Assembly: GCA_025093555.1 (NCBI GenBank)
Contig: JAIWNF010000025.1
Location: 496,001-560,000, forward strand
DNA: 64,000 bases
Reading direction: 5' to 3'
Source of the DNA: Circinella umbellata
Taxonomy: Eukaryota > Mucoromycota > Mucoromycetes > Mucorales > Lichtheimiaceae
Position 1 is the first letter of the stretch; every line of letters starts with the position of its first letter. The translations under genes and the position numbers were made by a program. The notes under the pieces were generated by a model, which saw nothing but the letters and a program-made list of their open reading frames with translations, had not been told where the DNA came from and did no database searches. Positions 46,899 through 58,268 of this stretch are shown here, piece after piece.

Positions 46899-48605
46899 AT
46901 GTTATAAATGTATATATAAATCAGTTTTCAAACAAAACATCATAGTATATAAGTAATTACCCTTTTTTCTATATAAGTTAACAGAATGACGATTGACGAT
47001 GATTGGTGATACTATTTTGTTCATGTATATGAAAGGAATGGAAGCTGTCTTTTTTTGATGTTAAATTAATATTAGTTGATTTGTATGGATATACTAAATG
47101 ATGTTACTTTTCTAAAAAATAAAAGATGAGAATGAAAACGCATATTAAAGTTTTATACAACAGAATAGCCCAAAAAAAAATTAATATAATTCAAATGTAA
47201 ATATGAACTGTTGTTTTTTTTCTTTCTAAAAAAAGCACTGAGGGCTTACTGCTGTAGCCGGGTATAAAAGAAAAACTTGTCTTCCATGCAACTGGACTGT
47301 AACGAATAAAAATTGTTTTCTACCCTATGCAGCCCTGGTTTTCAATATATCATTGGTCATAAATCTACATCATAATAATGTAAACCAACTTTTGATTCCA
47401 GAGTCAGTGAATAGCGCTTTTTTTTTATTGCATGCAGGAATTCTGGCACATAAGAATACAAACATCGCAGCCGATGGAACTTTAAGCACAGTTAAATAAA
47501 AAAATCATTTTAATGGGGGGGTGGAGGTGAAAAGGAAATGCAGGAGTTTTTCTTTTTTTTTTTTGGCTGAAGGGGAAGGGGGGGGGAGATGAAGGAGAGG
47601 TTAGAAGGAGCAAAGATTTTGAAATACTTTTTTCCCTTGCCTTCTCTATAGGTATATCTCTTATCACTTTTCTTAGTGTAAAGGTTTCTTTTAGAGTTCT
47701 CTAATGATTTCCTCCCCTCCTTATAATGGCATTGGTTCTTTTAGTTATAAAATTTTTTTCTTAGGTCTTTTTCTAAACTGTAAAGCAACACGAAAATCTA
47801 GGAGTTGAAGAATGATATTGTTTTAAAACAAATTAATTGATAGCAAATAGAAATAATGAGTAATATTTTTTACTATATTGCTATTCTGCACCTATAATAC
47901 AATTGCAGTGAAATCACAAGATGATAAATGATCAACTGGCTGAGCACTGACCATGGAAGAAAATTTTTTTTTCAAAGCACACACAAGAAATATAAAGGGG
48001 TCATGAACTTTTATATATATATGCCTGTGTCGTGCTGTAATCCGGTTTTCATGAGTAAACGAAATAAAATAAAATGAAAAAGACTAGAAATGTAAGTATA
48101 TAACTAGAATACCACGTTACCGATTTTATTGGCCCTGGCTCGTCACGAGGGGTCACACATAATAGCACCACTCACCACGCAGCAAAGAAAGATCAACAAT
48201 ATTTGAAAGGGCAAAAATATTTACATAAAAAAATAATTTGAAAAAAAAAATAATTTGAAAAAAAAAAGGTAATTAAGAAACCCATTGTACGACATGCAGC
48301 TTCTAACATGCATTTGCCAATTCCTGAACTGACATCCAAAACAAATGCTGTTTGTTGTTTTATGCAGCAAGTCCAAACATATTAATTATATATTTTACGT
48401 ATTATTTTATTTTTATTATTATTCAAGCAAACAAAGTCTTATGTTCTTCTGTGTTTTTGTACACAAGAAAAGCCCCTCCTATTAACCCAATAGTATTATT
48501 CATTACTAATTATTATATATTATCAAACACGAAAAAAAAAGTTTTAAAAAAACATATGTAATATTATATTTATAAAAAACAATAATAATAATTAACTAAA
48601 TTTAT
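46899..48605. other. Spacer between convergent genes, no gene seen
   Basis: AT-rich. A G-run with GGGGGGG blocks lies at about 47514-47588 (minus-strand Pro-rich frame, not a gene). (TA)n at about 48012-48021. Nothing else recognised. Confidence 0.4.
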
Positions 48606-50130
48606 TTAACGACGACCATTATTACAAGAAAAACATGCTCCAAAGAAGGATGCAAAAAATGATGTGGAATTGTCCTCTTCACCATCACCAACTGTAGTTG
48701 TTGTTGGTGATTCTGCATATCTTGCTGCTGCAGCTGCTGCAGAAGTAGAAGCAAAGGAAGAATGACGCATTGATGAGGATGTGGATGGGCGCTGATAAAA
48801 ATAGTCTTGTTGAGGGCCAGCAAATGATGAAGCACAGGAATTATATGATGAATACATGCGCATTTTACTTTCGTAATCGACAAGATCAGGAGACGTTAAT
48901 AGTAAAGAAGATTCTCTGTCTTCTCCATTAGTAAGACTACTATCAGTACTTCGAGTATCATCACTATCATCATCATCATCATCATTGTCGTCGTTTATTA
49001 TATCATTATTGTTTTCAGCTACTATTTGACCATTTTCTTCTTTGAATCGACAAGGCGATGGTTTAAATCCTCGTTCTCGAAGTAACTGGTGTGTCCATAA
49101 GAGATAAAGACCTTCATCATTATCATTCGGGCTTACAGTTGTATGTGGGGGCGTAGATGGCATGGTAGTATCGTCGACAAAATGTGTTGTTGTTTCTTTT
49201 GTTAAATTTTTCTGTTGTTGTGTTGAACTTGCGGTTTTAAATGAAGCGTCACTACCAATTGAAGAAATACTATGTATACTCTTTGATGTTCCAATGGACT
49301 TTGATGACTTTGGTACACCTTTTGTTTGTAGTAATGCGGAAAAAAGAATAAGTAGAGAAGTAAAGCAAAATGGAAACACAAGTGAAAGAAAACAAAAGAA
49401 GAAAAAATGTGCATTGCTCAAATTATATATAAGCTTTACCTAGAAACGCTGCATTAGGGTGATCCATTGTAGAACCATAATATCGGGGCTTATTATACCG
49501 ATAAGAGGATGACGGAGATTGTTTTAATGGTTGTTTACCTTGTCGTTCAGAAGAAAAATAATGTTGTTCTTGATCTGCTTATTTTTATTGTTATTTTGCA
49601 TAAAATTGTTATATGTTGAAAAAACAACGATTTAATAAAATTTATTTTTAGTAAGCTGTTTTTCAGCAGAGAAAAAAAAAATAGAAAAGTCGGCTTTCTT
49701 TCCGGGTATACCCCGGAGAACATAATAACACACTCGCACACACTCCCTTTTATACTGGTTTGTAGATCTTTTCCTTTACCATATTCATCAATATAATGCG
49801 ATCCTTTAGATAATGAAGAAGAACATTCTTCTTCAACAATTAAGCGACCAGACGATGAAAATGATGATGAAGAAGTTGTTGGCGGCGAAGGTGTCAGTGG
49901 AAATACGCTGCGCGCATTTTGTTGCTGTTACATAATAAGTATTTTATACATAATTAATTTATTAGTAATGATTCTTAAATATACATATTAAGCTTCATTG
50001 AACTTATTCTCCTTTTTTTGTTCTTTTCAAAGCAAAATGAATATTGAATAATTATAATTATCATTATAATACTATATACCTTTTCAGTATGAACATCAGA
50101 AACGCGATAAATAGGAATTGAAAATACCAT
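48606..50130 (-). CDS. Unrecognised Ser/Thr-rich protein with Cys-containing C-terminus
   Basis: Four exons: 50130-50080, 49924-49780, 49574-49440, 49318-48606, with GTATAT or GTAAA donors and joining phases; about 347 residues. Begins MVFSIPIYRVSDVHTEK. Largely disordered: Ser runs, an Asp run (NDDDDDDSDD-like acidic block), Gln and Ala runs. Possible ordered parts are YLLWTHQLLRERGFKPSPCR in the middle and the hydrophobic, Cys-bearing end FFASFFGACFSCNNGRR, which could be a lipidation or membrane-anchoring tail (inference). No domain recognised; codon use and splice sites look genuine. Confidence 0.65.
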
Positions 50131-52232
50131 GTGGAAAATTATAATTTTAACAGGAAAGGGAAAATATGGTGCTGAGAAGTTTGAAGTGTTAGAAAAAGAA
50201 GAAAAAAGAAGCGTCAAGTAATAAATACTCCTTTTATTTATTTATTTTTTAACACAAAAGGCTTTGACAAAAAAAAGAAGAAGGAGAAGATGTAAACCGA
50301 AAAAGAAAAAGTCAAAGTATATATTCGGTAAATGGCCTGTGGAGAGATCAGTGTACAAAAGGGATGTTTGGGGGGGGGAGGACAGTTAATTGTTAGTGTG
50401 TTCGTTCCCCTTCTTTCTCCTTGTTCACACCCCTCTTCTCTCTATCTCTCTCTGTGTGCGCCTGTTGATTCGTCTTTTGAACCAACTCAATCCACATCAC
50501 AAAAATATATTAATACCTTTATATGGTGGTGCAGTTGAAATCTCATTGTCATTTGATTCGTGGTGCAACTAGTGGACAGGGTACCACATACTTGCATCAA
50601 AGAATTTACCCCACCAAAAGAAGGTTCCTGAGCTTGAAAAAAATCGATTTACTGACTGACCATAATTTTTCATAAGACCAAGGATGACACGGATCGGGAT
50701 GTTATATTAACCAATTATTCCAGCACGGGTGCCAATCGATAAGTTACTATCTTTACCATGTAACATAAAAAGATGAACTGTAGATTGATTTCTTTAGTAT
50801 AATACTTTGTGGGGGTGGAATGATCATGAAACAAACGGTGATGGATAAAAAGATTAAATGATGACACATACGGAGTTTTGGGCCCGTTCCTTTAAGATAA
50901 TAATGTTTATGGGTTTTTATGTTACTTGATCAAATTTCATGGTTCCTACCTTTCGATGAAAAGAAAATATTGATGGGGGAGGGGAGGAACATGTATTATA
51001 GATTTTTCTATTTTATATTTTTATACATTATAATAGTATTATATTTTTTATATAAAACATTTAAAGAAGCTTTTTTTACAATAATTTCAAAACCAAACAT
51101 CTTTGTCACTTTAAATCACCAGAAACCTCCATAATATAAAGATGTATCATATGATAATGTATATATAAGCAGCTCTTATCATACTTCATCATTTGTTCAG
51201 GTACAGCAGTAGTTTCGATCAATTTTCTTTTATGATGTACCTCTGGTGCTCCTAACTCTTTCTAGCATAGAGAGCGCTTTAGAAAAAATGTGTACGTATG
51301 TTCGTGTTATTTGTTTAATACCTTTTTGGAATTCAAAAACTAATATTATTATTACATATTATATTATTATTGTATTCGTGTGTTTTTATTTATTTGTACT
51401 AAAAAACAATTGATTGATTAGTTTTAATTTATACACAAGAAACTTTTACACACATATAATAATATATAATAAATATATGTTCCGGTTAGATTTTAATTCA
51501 GTTATGTTTTATAATATACGTACGTAATACTGTATACCAATAAGGTGATAGTCTTTGTGGAAATGTACAAGTGGAATTGATTTTGTTTACCCGTTTCCGT
51601 TTTGACTTTTTCTTTCCCCCTGTTTTCTAGTTATTCTCCTTCCCACACATAGATTTATTATTACATTGTAGACGATTGTTGTGAATAAGGGGGGGGGTTA
51701 TTCTGACCTGTTTAAGCTATCTTTTATATAAAATAAACGACAAGTGATGCCACGCTTGCCCTTTTTTCCATTAAATGAGTACCTTTTATTAATAATATTG
51801 ATTCTGCTGCTCAATACCTAAAAATACTGAATATGTATACTTATGTGATACATAATAGAGTACACATAAAAAAATGGAGCTTCTTTGATATTATCATGAT
51901 ATTTTACCACAAATAAGGTAAGTGTTTCTATATAGGTTACTAGGAAAGGAGTCGAAATATTCTCGCTCTATTAATGGTCAAGCATCGAACTGTCTATAAG
52001 TTTTAGATATAGAACCATAAAAATTAGATATCTATTGAGATAAATTTGCTCTATTACATAGCAACTACTGTAAAGAGAATGTAGATCTATTAGCTAATAG
52101 GACCACTAATAGAGACCTTTTTAATTTTTAATCGCTCACATATACTTGTTTTCTTCTTTTTCTTGTTTTATTCTCCTATATTACTCAATAGCATTACGTA
52201 TTTCTAAGAATAGTATACTATTCCTCTTCTCC
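50131..52232. other. Spacer upstream of the Ser/Thr-rich gene, no gene seen
   Basis: Contains pyrimidine-rich stretches (about 50400-50455), many (TA)-rich runs and a G-run at about 51690. The short plus-strand frames have no recognisable motif and no neighbouring exons with joining phases. Confidence 0.35.
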
Positions 52233-54690
52233 TTATATATAGCTCAACAAATCGAGCAAAAAAAAAATGGTCGGGGTCTCTGATCTGGTTTTCTTAAAGT
52301 ATTACAGATTGAATTTGTTCTGGTGGCTAATAAATGAAATACAAAAATAAAATTCTTACCAAGATGTCGGGAACTTGAAACTTAATATATTACCTTATGT
52401 ATAAAATGGTATATACATACCAATTGGTGCAACTGTAATGTAAAGCTTTTCTTCAAGTTGATTTCTTGTTTCCTTGGGACTTCCACTTCGACGGAGTGGA
52501 GACAGTGATGGTCCATCTTTAGATATAATACCATATGCACCATTGATACCAATATTGTGGCTGCCTACACTATCACAGTTCATTGTTGTCCAATGTTTTG
52601 ATCTACTAGTACCCAAAGAATTAGAACAACATTTTGATCCATTTGAAATTTGGGCCTTTCCATCACGTTTATATGTTTGGCAAGTAAGTCGTGCAAAACA
52701 ATAAGAACAAATAGGCGAAGATAAAAACTCGTCAACTTTTACATGATCGCTTTGAGGCTTGTCGGGAGCCTCCACAACTTTCCCTGGATCAGGAGATTCC
52801 TATACAATGTACAAAAGGGAACGTTTTAGGATTCTTAATAAAAAAAAAGATTTAAAAAAATATAAAGGACAAACCTCGGGACCCGAGAGCTAACGACATG
52901 AAAAAATGTCATTTTGGAACGGGGAAATGATGTACTAATTTTTGCTGCTAATCGTTCATGTGCTTTTCTTGTTCGTAATTCTCGTGTCCTTCTATCTCTC
53001 TCAAGCTTTTTAATCTTGATATTCTTTTTCTTTCTCTTCTTACGTTCTCTGTAGCGAGCATGTTTACTAGAATGAGTAATTAAATCCATCCAACGACGTG
53101 ACTTATTGACAGCCTTAACAAGTTTGATAATACTGAAAACATTTTTTGAACTTGATGTAGTTTCTTCAGTCTCCTTCATTACTACATCATCATCATCTGT
53201 ATCGGTGCCAATTGAGGTATCTGGGAGTGCGAATAATGCAATGTAGTGGTTTACGTCGGAATAATATTCTGCCAGGCCCTTCCCTATGGTTGTGATATTG
53301 TAACGATTCCGGGATCAGTACCAGTAAATGATACAAGTGTCTTTTGAATTCAATACAAAACTCTTGAGCTTTTTCAAACTGTCAGTACTCTAGATATATG
53401 AATAAAAAAATTCCCTTGTAAAAATACATATCTTATATATAAACTACCCAGATTTATCTCAATGTCACTTTGCTATTACTTGATGATACTTGTCAGTAAC
53501 TTATTTGGTCCTGGTATCCTGTGATTCTTACTTCTCTTGTGAAGATAATGTAAATGGGATTTTTTTCTCGCAAATCAGTATGGATATTTGACACCTTAAA
53601 CCATTGGTCGTCTGCTTCTTTAAAGTTCTTTCACAAGACCTTCATTTATTTTTCGACGCTCAATAAATATTGCTTAATCTGTCTTTCGATTGGCTTCTTA
53701 TTCTCTCGTGACACATATTTCATAAATGGGTTTTATGGAGAGAATTTGGTCATGCGTCCCAATACAAAAGGGGGCAGTAATTTGTTTTCTTTGGTATATA
53801 ATGATGCGAGACAATTACTTTTTCCTTATCCTCGTTATTGTCATTATCGTCGCCGTTTTTCGCCTTTATTGGTGATCCCTTTTTTAGATAAGGAGATGAC
53901 TTTTGCTTTTGTTTTTTTGTAATACGTTAACCAATCCAGCGAATCTGAAATTTGTTTACATACTCTGGGTTAAAATGAGGGCGAAGCCGATGCTGTTCCA
54001 AAATACGATGTATGCTTGTCATATTAAAAAAAATTGATAATACAGCTAGACGATCTCTACTTGCATGCATTTCGTAAAGTACAACTGCTATATCAGAGTC
54101 ATACCTATTATGAGAATCACAAAACGTTTCATGAATGACTCTTGCTGATACATACAACGACTGCTTTTCTTGTGGTTTAAGGTACATTGATATTGTTTGC
54201 TAGCCTAACTTCACTGCTTCAAGAATTTTGTTTGAAAGAAACACAAATAGTGCCAAATTAAAAACTGTTATATCAGGATCAGTGCCGTCGTTTTTCTTTT
54301 TGATATATAATAAAAAAAAGCACTGGGTCATAATTTTGAATATAAAATAACTCGAGCAGTTTTGCGAATGGATCGCTTTAAAAGCTCAATGTTCCATATA
54401 TTCTGTGCTGAAGTATTCAGTGTTTGCAAACCATCAGCAAAGGTTTCCCGATGAGAAAATTTATCAGCTTCATAATCAGAAAGATTTCGTATCAAAGCAC
54501 TCATCTCGAACAGCGCCAAGGGAACTCTTCTTGGATATTATTTTGTTGGTGATTTGAAGAACCATCACTACCAGTAGTATTATTAAGTTGCTTCTGCTGA
54601 TCTTGTTGTCCAACCTGCAAGTTTCCAGACTGGTTTTTCCAGTTTCAAGCATCGTATCTCTAACACTTTCATCAGGAATATCTTGTTCCG
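52233..54690 (-). pseudogene. Fanzor/TnpB-like RuvC nuclease gene of a transposable element, decayed
   Basis: A degraded gene on the minus strand, readable in pieces. 54519-54328: YEADKFSHRETFADGLQTLN. 54187-53927: ENLP-like helical stretch FNMTSIHRILEQHRLRP. About 53328-53299: FTGTDPGIVT, resembling RuvC-I with Asp at 53313-53315. 53260-52875: helices and a basic patch (RYRERKKRKKKNIKIKKLER), donor GAG/GTTTGT. Exon 52799-52395: zinc-ribbon Cys pair CSYC, then CC, then CDSVGSHNIGING, a RuvC-III-like Asp (52572-52574). A short final exon may end at 52233. A D-P-G motif, a zinc ribbon and D-x-x-G-x-x-N-I in this order are the TnpB/Fanzor signature. The second Cys pair is incomplete and the frame changes at about 53300 and around 54500, so it is probably inactive. 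The RuvC-II Glu was not located. Confidence 0.5.
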
Positions 54691-55220
54691 AATGCTATTA
54701 TACAGTGTTATTATTATTTTATTCAGCTGATAATATTTTAAAATAGTTAAGTAAGCTTTAGTTTAGTATCTGTATGTTGTCATTTACATTAAGAGGGGAA
54801 TTCTAAACGCGATCATTTTTTTCATTATGTGGTTCAGTGGTGGGGTAGTGAGGAAATATTTATTAATAGGGTTCTTCACAGAACGAGCAGACCCTATAGC
54901 TTTTCCCATTTTTATTATATTCAAAAATATATATAAAGAAAGAAGAAGACAACCAAATATAATACATGAATGCAACACTTCCTATGATAAAAACAACAGT
55001 CAAATGTCACACATGGATACAACCATCTCTCTATATATCCCATATACTAACTAGCTACTTTTTTTTCCCACTGTATTGGAGATCCCCCTCGGTGGCTTTG
55101 ATTTTCAATTCCACTTTTGGAGCTCCACGCAACATAAACATTTCAACTTATCATTAAACCCAGGCCCTGTTTTTTTTTGTCCTTGTTGATACTCCAACCA
55201 AAACAACGACGACAACAAAA
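54691..55220. other. Spacer and bL32m promoter
   Basis: No supported gene. The plus-strand sequence before 55221 has T-runs and an ACAACGACGACAACAAAA leader immediately before the ATG. Confidence 0.4.
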
Positions 55221-55526
55221 ATGGCACTTGCACGACTTGGATACCACTTTTCATTGCCTTCATTAACACAACAAACACCTCAATTACGTGGTGCAATTGC
55301 AGTTGCCGGTACATTCAAAACACCCATTTGGCTTGAACCTTTCCTTTGGGCTGCACCAAAAAAGAAGACTTCTCATTCAAAAAAGCGTATGCGCGCGTCA
55401 AACAAGGGCTTGGAGAACAAGGAAAACGTAACACAATGTCCAGCATGTGGAAATAATAAATTGCTTCATCATTTATGTAGTCACTGTTATGGTGAAATCA
55501 AGAATGCTCATAAAGTTGCCAACTAA
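55221..55526 (+). CDS. MRPL32: Mitochondrial ribosomal protein bL32m
   Basis: Large-subunit protein of the mitochondrial ribosome. Single exon, 101 residues, TAA stop. An N-terminal presequence precedes the mature start region AAPKKKTSHSKKRMR, which is diagnostic of L32. The C-terminal zinc ribbon is CPAC...CSHC (TQCPACGNNKLLHHLCSHC). In yeast the precursor is matured by the m-AAA protease and the Cys-rich fold controls that cleavage (known of the family); the same layout is seen here. The start codon follows a short A-rich leader. Confidence 0.9.
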   Translation: MALARLGYHFSLPSLTQQTPQLRGAIAVAGTFKTPIWLEPFLWAAPKKKTSHSKKRMRASNKGLENKENVTQCPACGNNKLLHHLCSHCYGEIKNAHKVAN

Positions 55527-56539
55527 AATGAATTTACCTTCTTTCTTTTTTCTTTCATACTATTCATTAAAAATTAAACCGGCTCAACAAGTACAACGAA
55601 AACGAAAATATTTAAAAAAAAGGAATCCACACAGCATGTAAATAGATTATATACACTCAACACACGCACACACGCAAGTCAAACCTCTCCACGTACAAAC
55701 CTTTAAAACATACACATATATAACTCGATATACAAAATTATTATTATTATTATTATTTTGTTATACACATGCAATATATCATTGCTTGGTGCAAATAAAA
55801 TATTAGAAACAAAAAACGAAAAAAAGAATTGGGTATAAAATGATATGGAAATTTGGGGGTGGGGATAGAGGATTGTGTTATGGTAGGTACAGCGAGTATA
55901 ACTATAAAAAAAAAGGCTAAAACTTGTGCAAAACAAAGCACTTCAAAAAAGATATGTTTATGTGTATAATAAGTAGTCTCCACTTATAGCATTAGATTTT
56001 CTGTATTTTATTGCTAGGTAACCCACATATTGTGAAAGGCCAGATTATCAGTTACTCATATTTGAACAAATGCCTTACTGAAAAATTTGTCGTACCTATT
56101 TGTTTTGTTGGTTAGTAGTTTTTAGACGGAACGTTATTTTGGTGCATCAACTACGTGCGGTCAGATCACCTTCTTTTTAACAACATAAGCAACTATGATT
56201 CTTACATTATGGGCTCTTCGAAGAAACAAATATCAATCAATGGGCATCAAGTCGCTTAAGTTGCTATAAAAGTTTAAAAATCCATATTATCTCTTATTAA
56301 GCTCTCTGCTAATAACCTCTTCACGAAAAGCACCAATATTTAGTATTAAGAATTTATTTGGATTCGAGCCACTAATATAATATGTAATTATGTAAAACCA
56401 TGAGGGTTTTGAGTTTTCACATCCTCGCCTAAAGGGCGTTATATCAATTGGTTGCATATCTCTATTACACAATATTTTTAAACGGAGCCTTGATCATACA
56501 TCATCATGCCTTTGTTTTTTGAAAAGTAAACAAAACTTA
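55527..56539. other. bL32m 3' region, no gene seen
   Basis: AT-rich; (TTA)n at about 55739-55757. No coding signal recognised. Confidence 0.4.
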
Positions 56540-56856
56540 CTGGACTTTTTGGCTGCTTTGGCGCGTTATAATTATTTTTTTGCGCACTTGGAATTTTATT
56601 TTGCGCATATAACATTATTTCGAAAATGGATAATGAAAATGTTCTTAAACGTATTTGATAACGGCATTGAGTATCAGGATTATTAAGAAATAACTGTGTA
56701 TTAGAATATATTTTCTGAAACAGGTGAAGATTGTAAGGAAGTTATTTGTAAAAAAAAAAAGTTAATGCGGAAAAATAAAATTAGAGTACGCAAAAAACTG
56801 CAATGGGAGTACGCAAAAATTAAAATTATAATGCGCAAAAGCAGCCAAAAATCCAG
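56540..56856. mobile_element. 317-bp MITE with TA duplication
   Basis: Left end: TA (56538-56539) then CTGGACTTTTTGGCTGCTTT. Right end, reverse-complemented: TA (56857-56858) then CTGGATTTTTGGCTGCTTTT. Imperfect inverted repeats continue about 50 bases (GCGCGTTATAATTATTTTTT against GCGCATTATAATTTTAATTT). There is no open frame inside. The TA flanks point to mobilisation by a Tc1/mariner-type transposase, but the ends differ from those at 5482-7040. Confidence 0.75.
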
Positions 56857-57487
56857 TATATGATCCATAATAAATAAATAAAAAAATAAAAAAAAAAAGC
56901 CCAAAAACATGGCTAATATAACCACATAATAAATAATAAATGAACGTTTGACAGTTTGAATTAAAAAAAGTTAACGACTGAAAAAGTTTATATATTATAA
57001 TAAAATATGTGAAGGATTAGGTGATAAAACACGTGAAAAAATTTAACTTTAAAAAGATGTCAATTTGAGTGAGACATATCTTAACCTGACTGCTTCAGGA
57101 ATGTTTCACCATAACAGTAAACCACGAGCTTTGTATCACATTGAATTGAAATGTGTGACATGGGGCCGATCAAGTTATTTTCAGGCCCCCTTCTCTCCCT
57201 CCTCTCCTCTACTCTTCAATAACTCCCTAGAAAAAATATCAATTCATTGTGCATGTAAAGATCATAAAAAAAGACAGTAATTACAATTATGTTATATGCA
57301 GATTAAGAAAGAATAATTAGATGGTTTCAATTTTTATATAATAAAGTAAATAAAAGAAGAAAAGATAAATGTAGTATTATGTATTGCTACTGGTTACAAC
57401 AAAACTAAAGTTCTGTGGATGGAAATAAGTAGGGAATGGAATGGATAAAGAAACGGAGAGATTTAGAGATATTTCACATTATCTGCT
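56857..57487. other. Spacer 3' of the Kre9-like gene
   Basis: No coding signal of note. The plus-strand frame at 57065-57280 has no motif. Confidence 0.35.
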
Positions 57488-58268
57488 TTAGAAAAGAGCA
57501 ACGGCAGTACCAGCGACAACGGTACCAACCAAAGCACCGAGCTTAAGGGTAGAGGCAGCACTTTCATTATCGGCTCCATTGGACTTTTCAGCGTTGTCAG
57601 CACTAGCAGAGCTGCTAGACTTCTTTTCATCACCGGGTTGGACACCTAACTTGGAATTGTCAGTGGTACCGGGAGCAGCACCAATGATGGAGAAGTAAGG
57701 AGAGAAGCTGGAACCGCTGTTGGTAGTGACTTCAACAGAGTCTATTTTTTGAATAAAATAATAAATATAATCAGAAAACCATCCTGGTTATAATATAATA
57801 CATATAACATACACAAAGTTATTTATCCAACTCTTTTTTTTTAGTTTAAATGATACATACAAGAGACAGCAGTTTCGGTCTTAGGGTCAATGGCCCATTC
57901 GTACTTGCCCTTGCTGGCATCGAATTGTGTGTTATCAATGATGTAGGCAATGGTAAGGTTGTTGGAAGCACCACCTCTCAAGGTAATCTTCTCGATGGTA
58001 GAGGCTTGAGCAGCATCAACAATATTCCAGGTAACGGTTTGGGTAGTACCGGCCTTCCATTCAATCTATAAAATTATATTCCAAGACTTAGTTCACTACA
58101 ATTCTTCTTTTTTTTATTTTATTTTCAATTTGCTTGTATTTTAAAGAAACTTACACCATTAGTAGGATGGACGACGGAAATACCACCAGTGGAGGGAGTA
58201 GTGGCAGTGGTTTGAGCGTAAGCGGAAGCAGCAAGGGAGAAAAGAGTAGCAGCGATAGAGAACTTCAT
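57488..58268 (-). CDS. Secreted GPI-anchored protein with Kre9/Knh1-type domain
   Basis: Cell-wall or surface protein. Three exons: 58268-58155, 58065-57861, 57741-57488; phases join; 190 residues. Signal peptide MKFSIAATLFSLAASAYA, cleavage before QTT. The domain (about 30-115) has ISVVHPTNG, then IEWKAGTTQTVTWNI and KITLRGGASNNLTIAYIID, DPKTETAVSY, SGSSFSPYFSI, which is the Ser-Thr-rich membrane-anchor domain linked to beta-1,6-glucan assembly proteins. After a Ser/Ala/Asn linker (KKSSSSASADNAEKSNGAD) a hydrophobic tail KLGALVGTVVAGTAVALF ends the protein, as expected for GPI attachment. Codons are strongly biased to C-ending forms (ACC, GCC, TTC, AAG), unlike neighbours, suggesting very high expression. 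Confidence 0.9.

Noticed and set aside
53554..53922. Plus-strand frame of 122 residues
   Set aside because: It lies opposite the middle of the Fanzor-like gene and has no motif; most likely an antisense shadow.
57850..58071. Plus-strand frame over the Kre9-like gene
   Set aside because: Antisense of exon 2, which has a clear signal peptide, domain and GPI tail on the minus strand.
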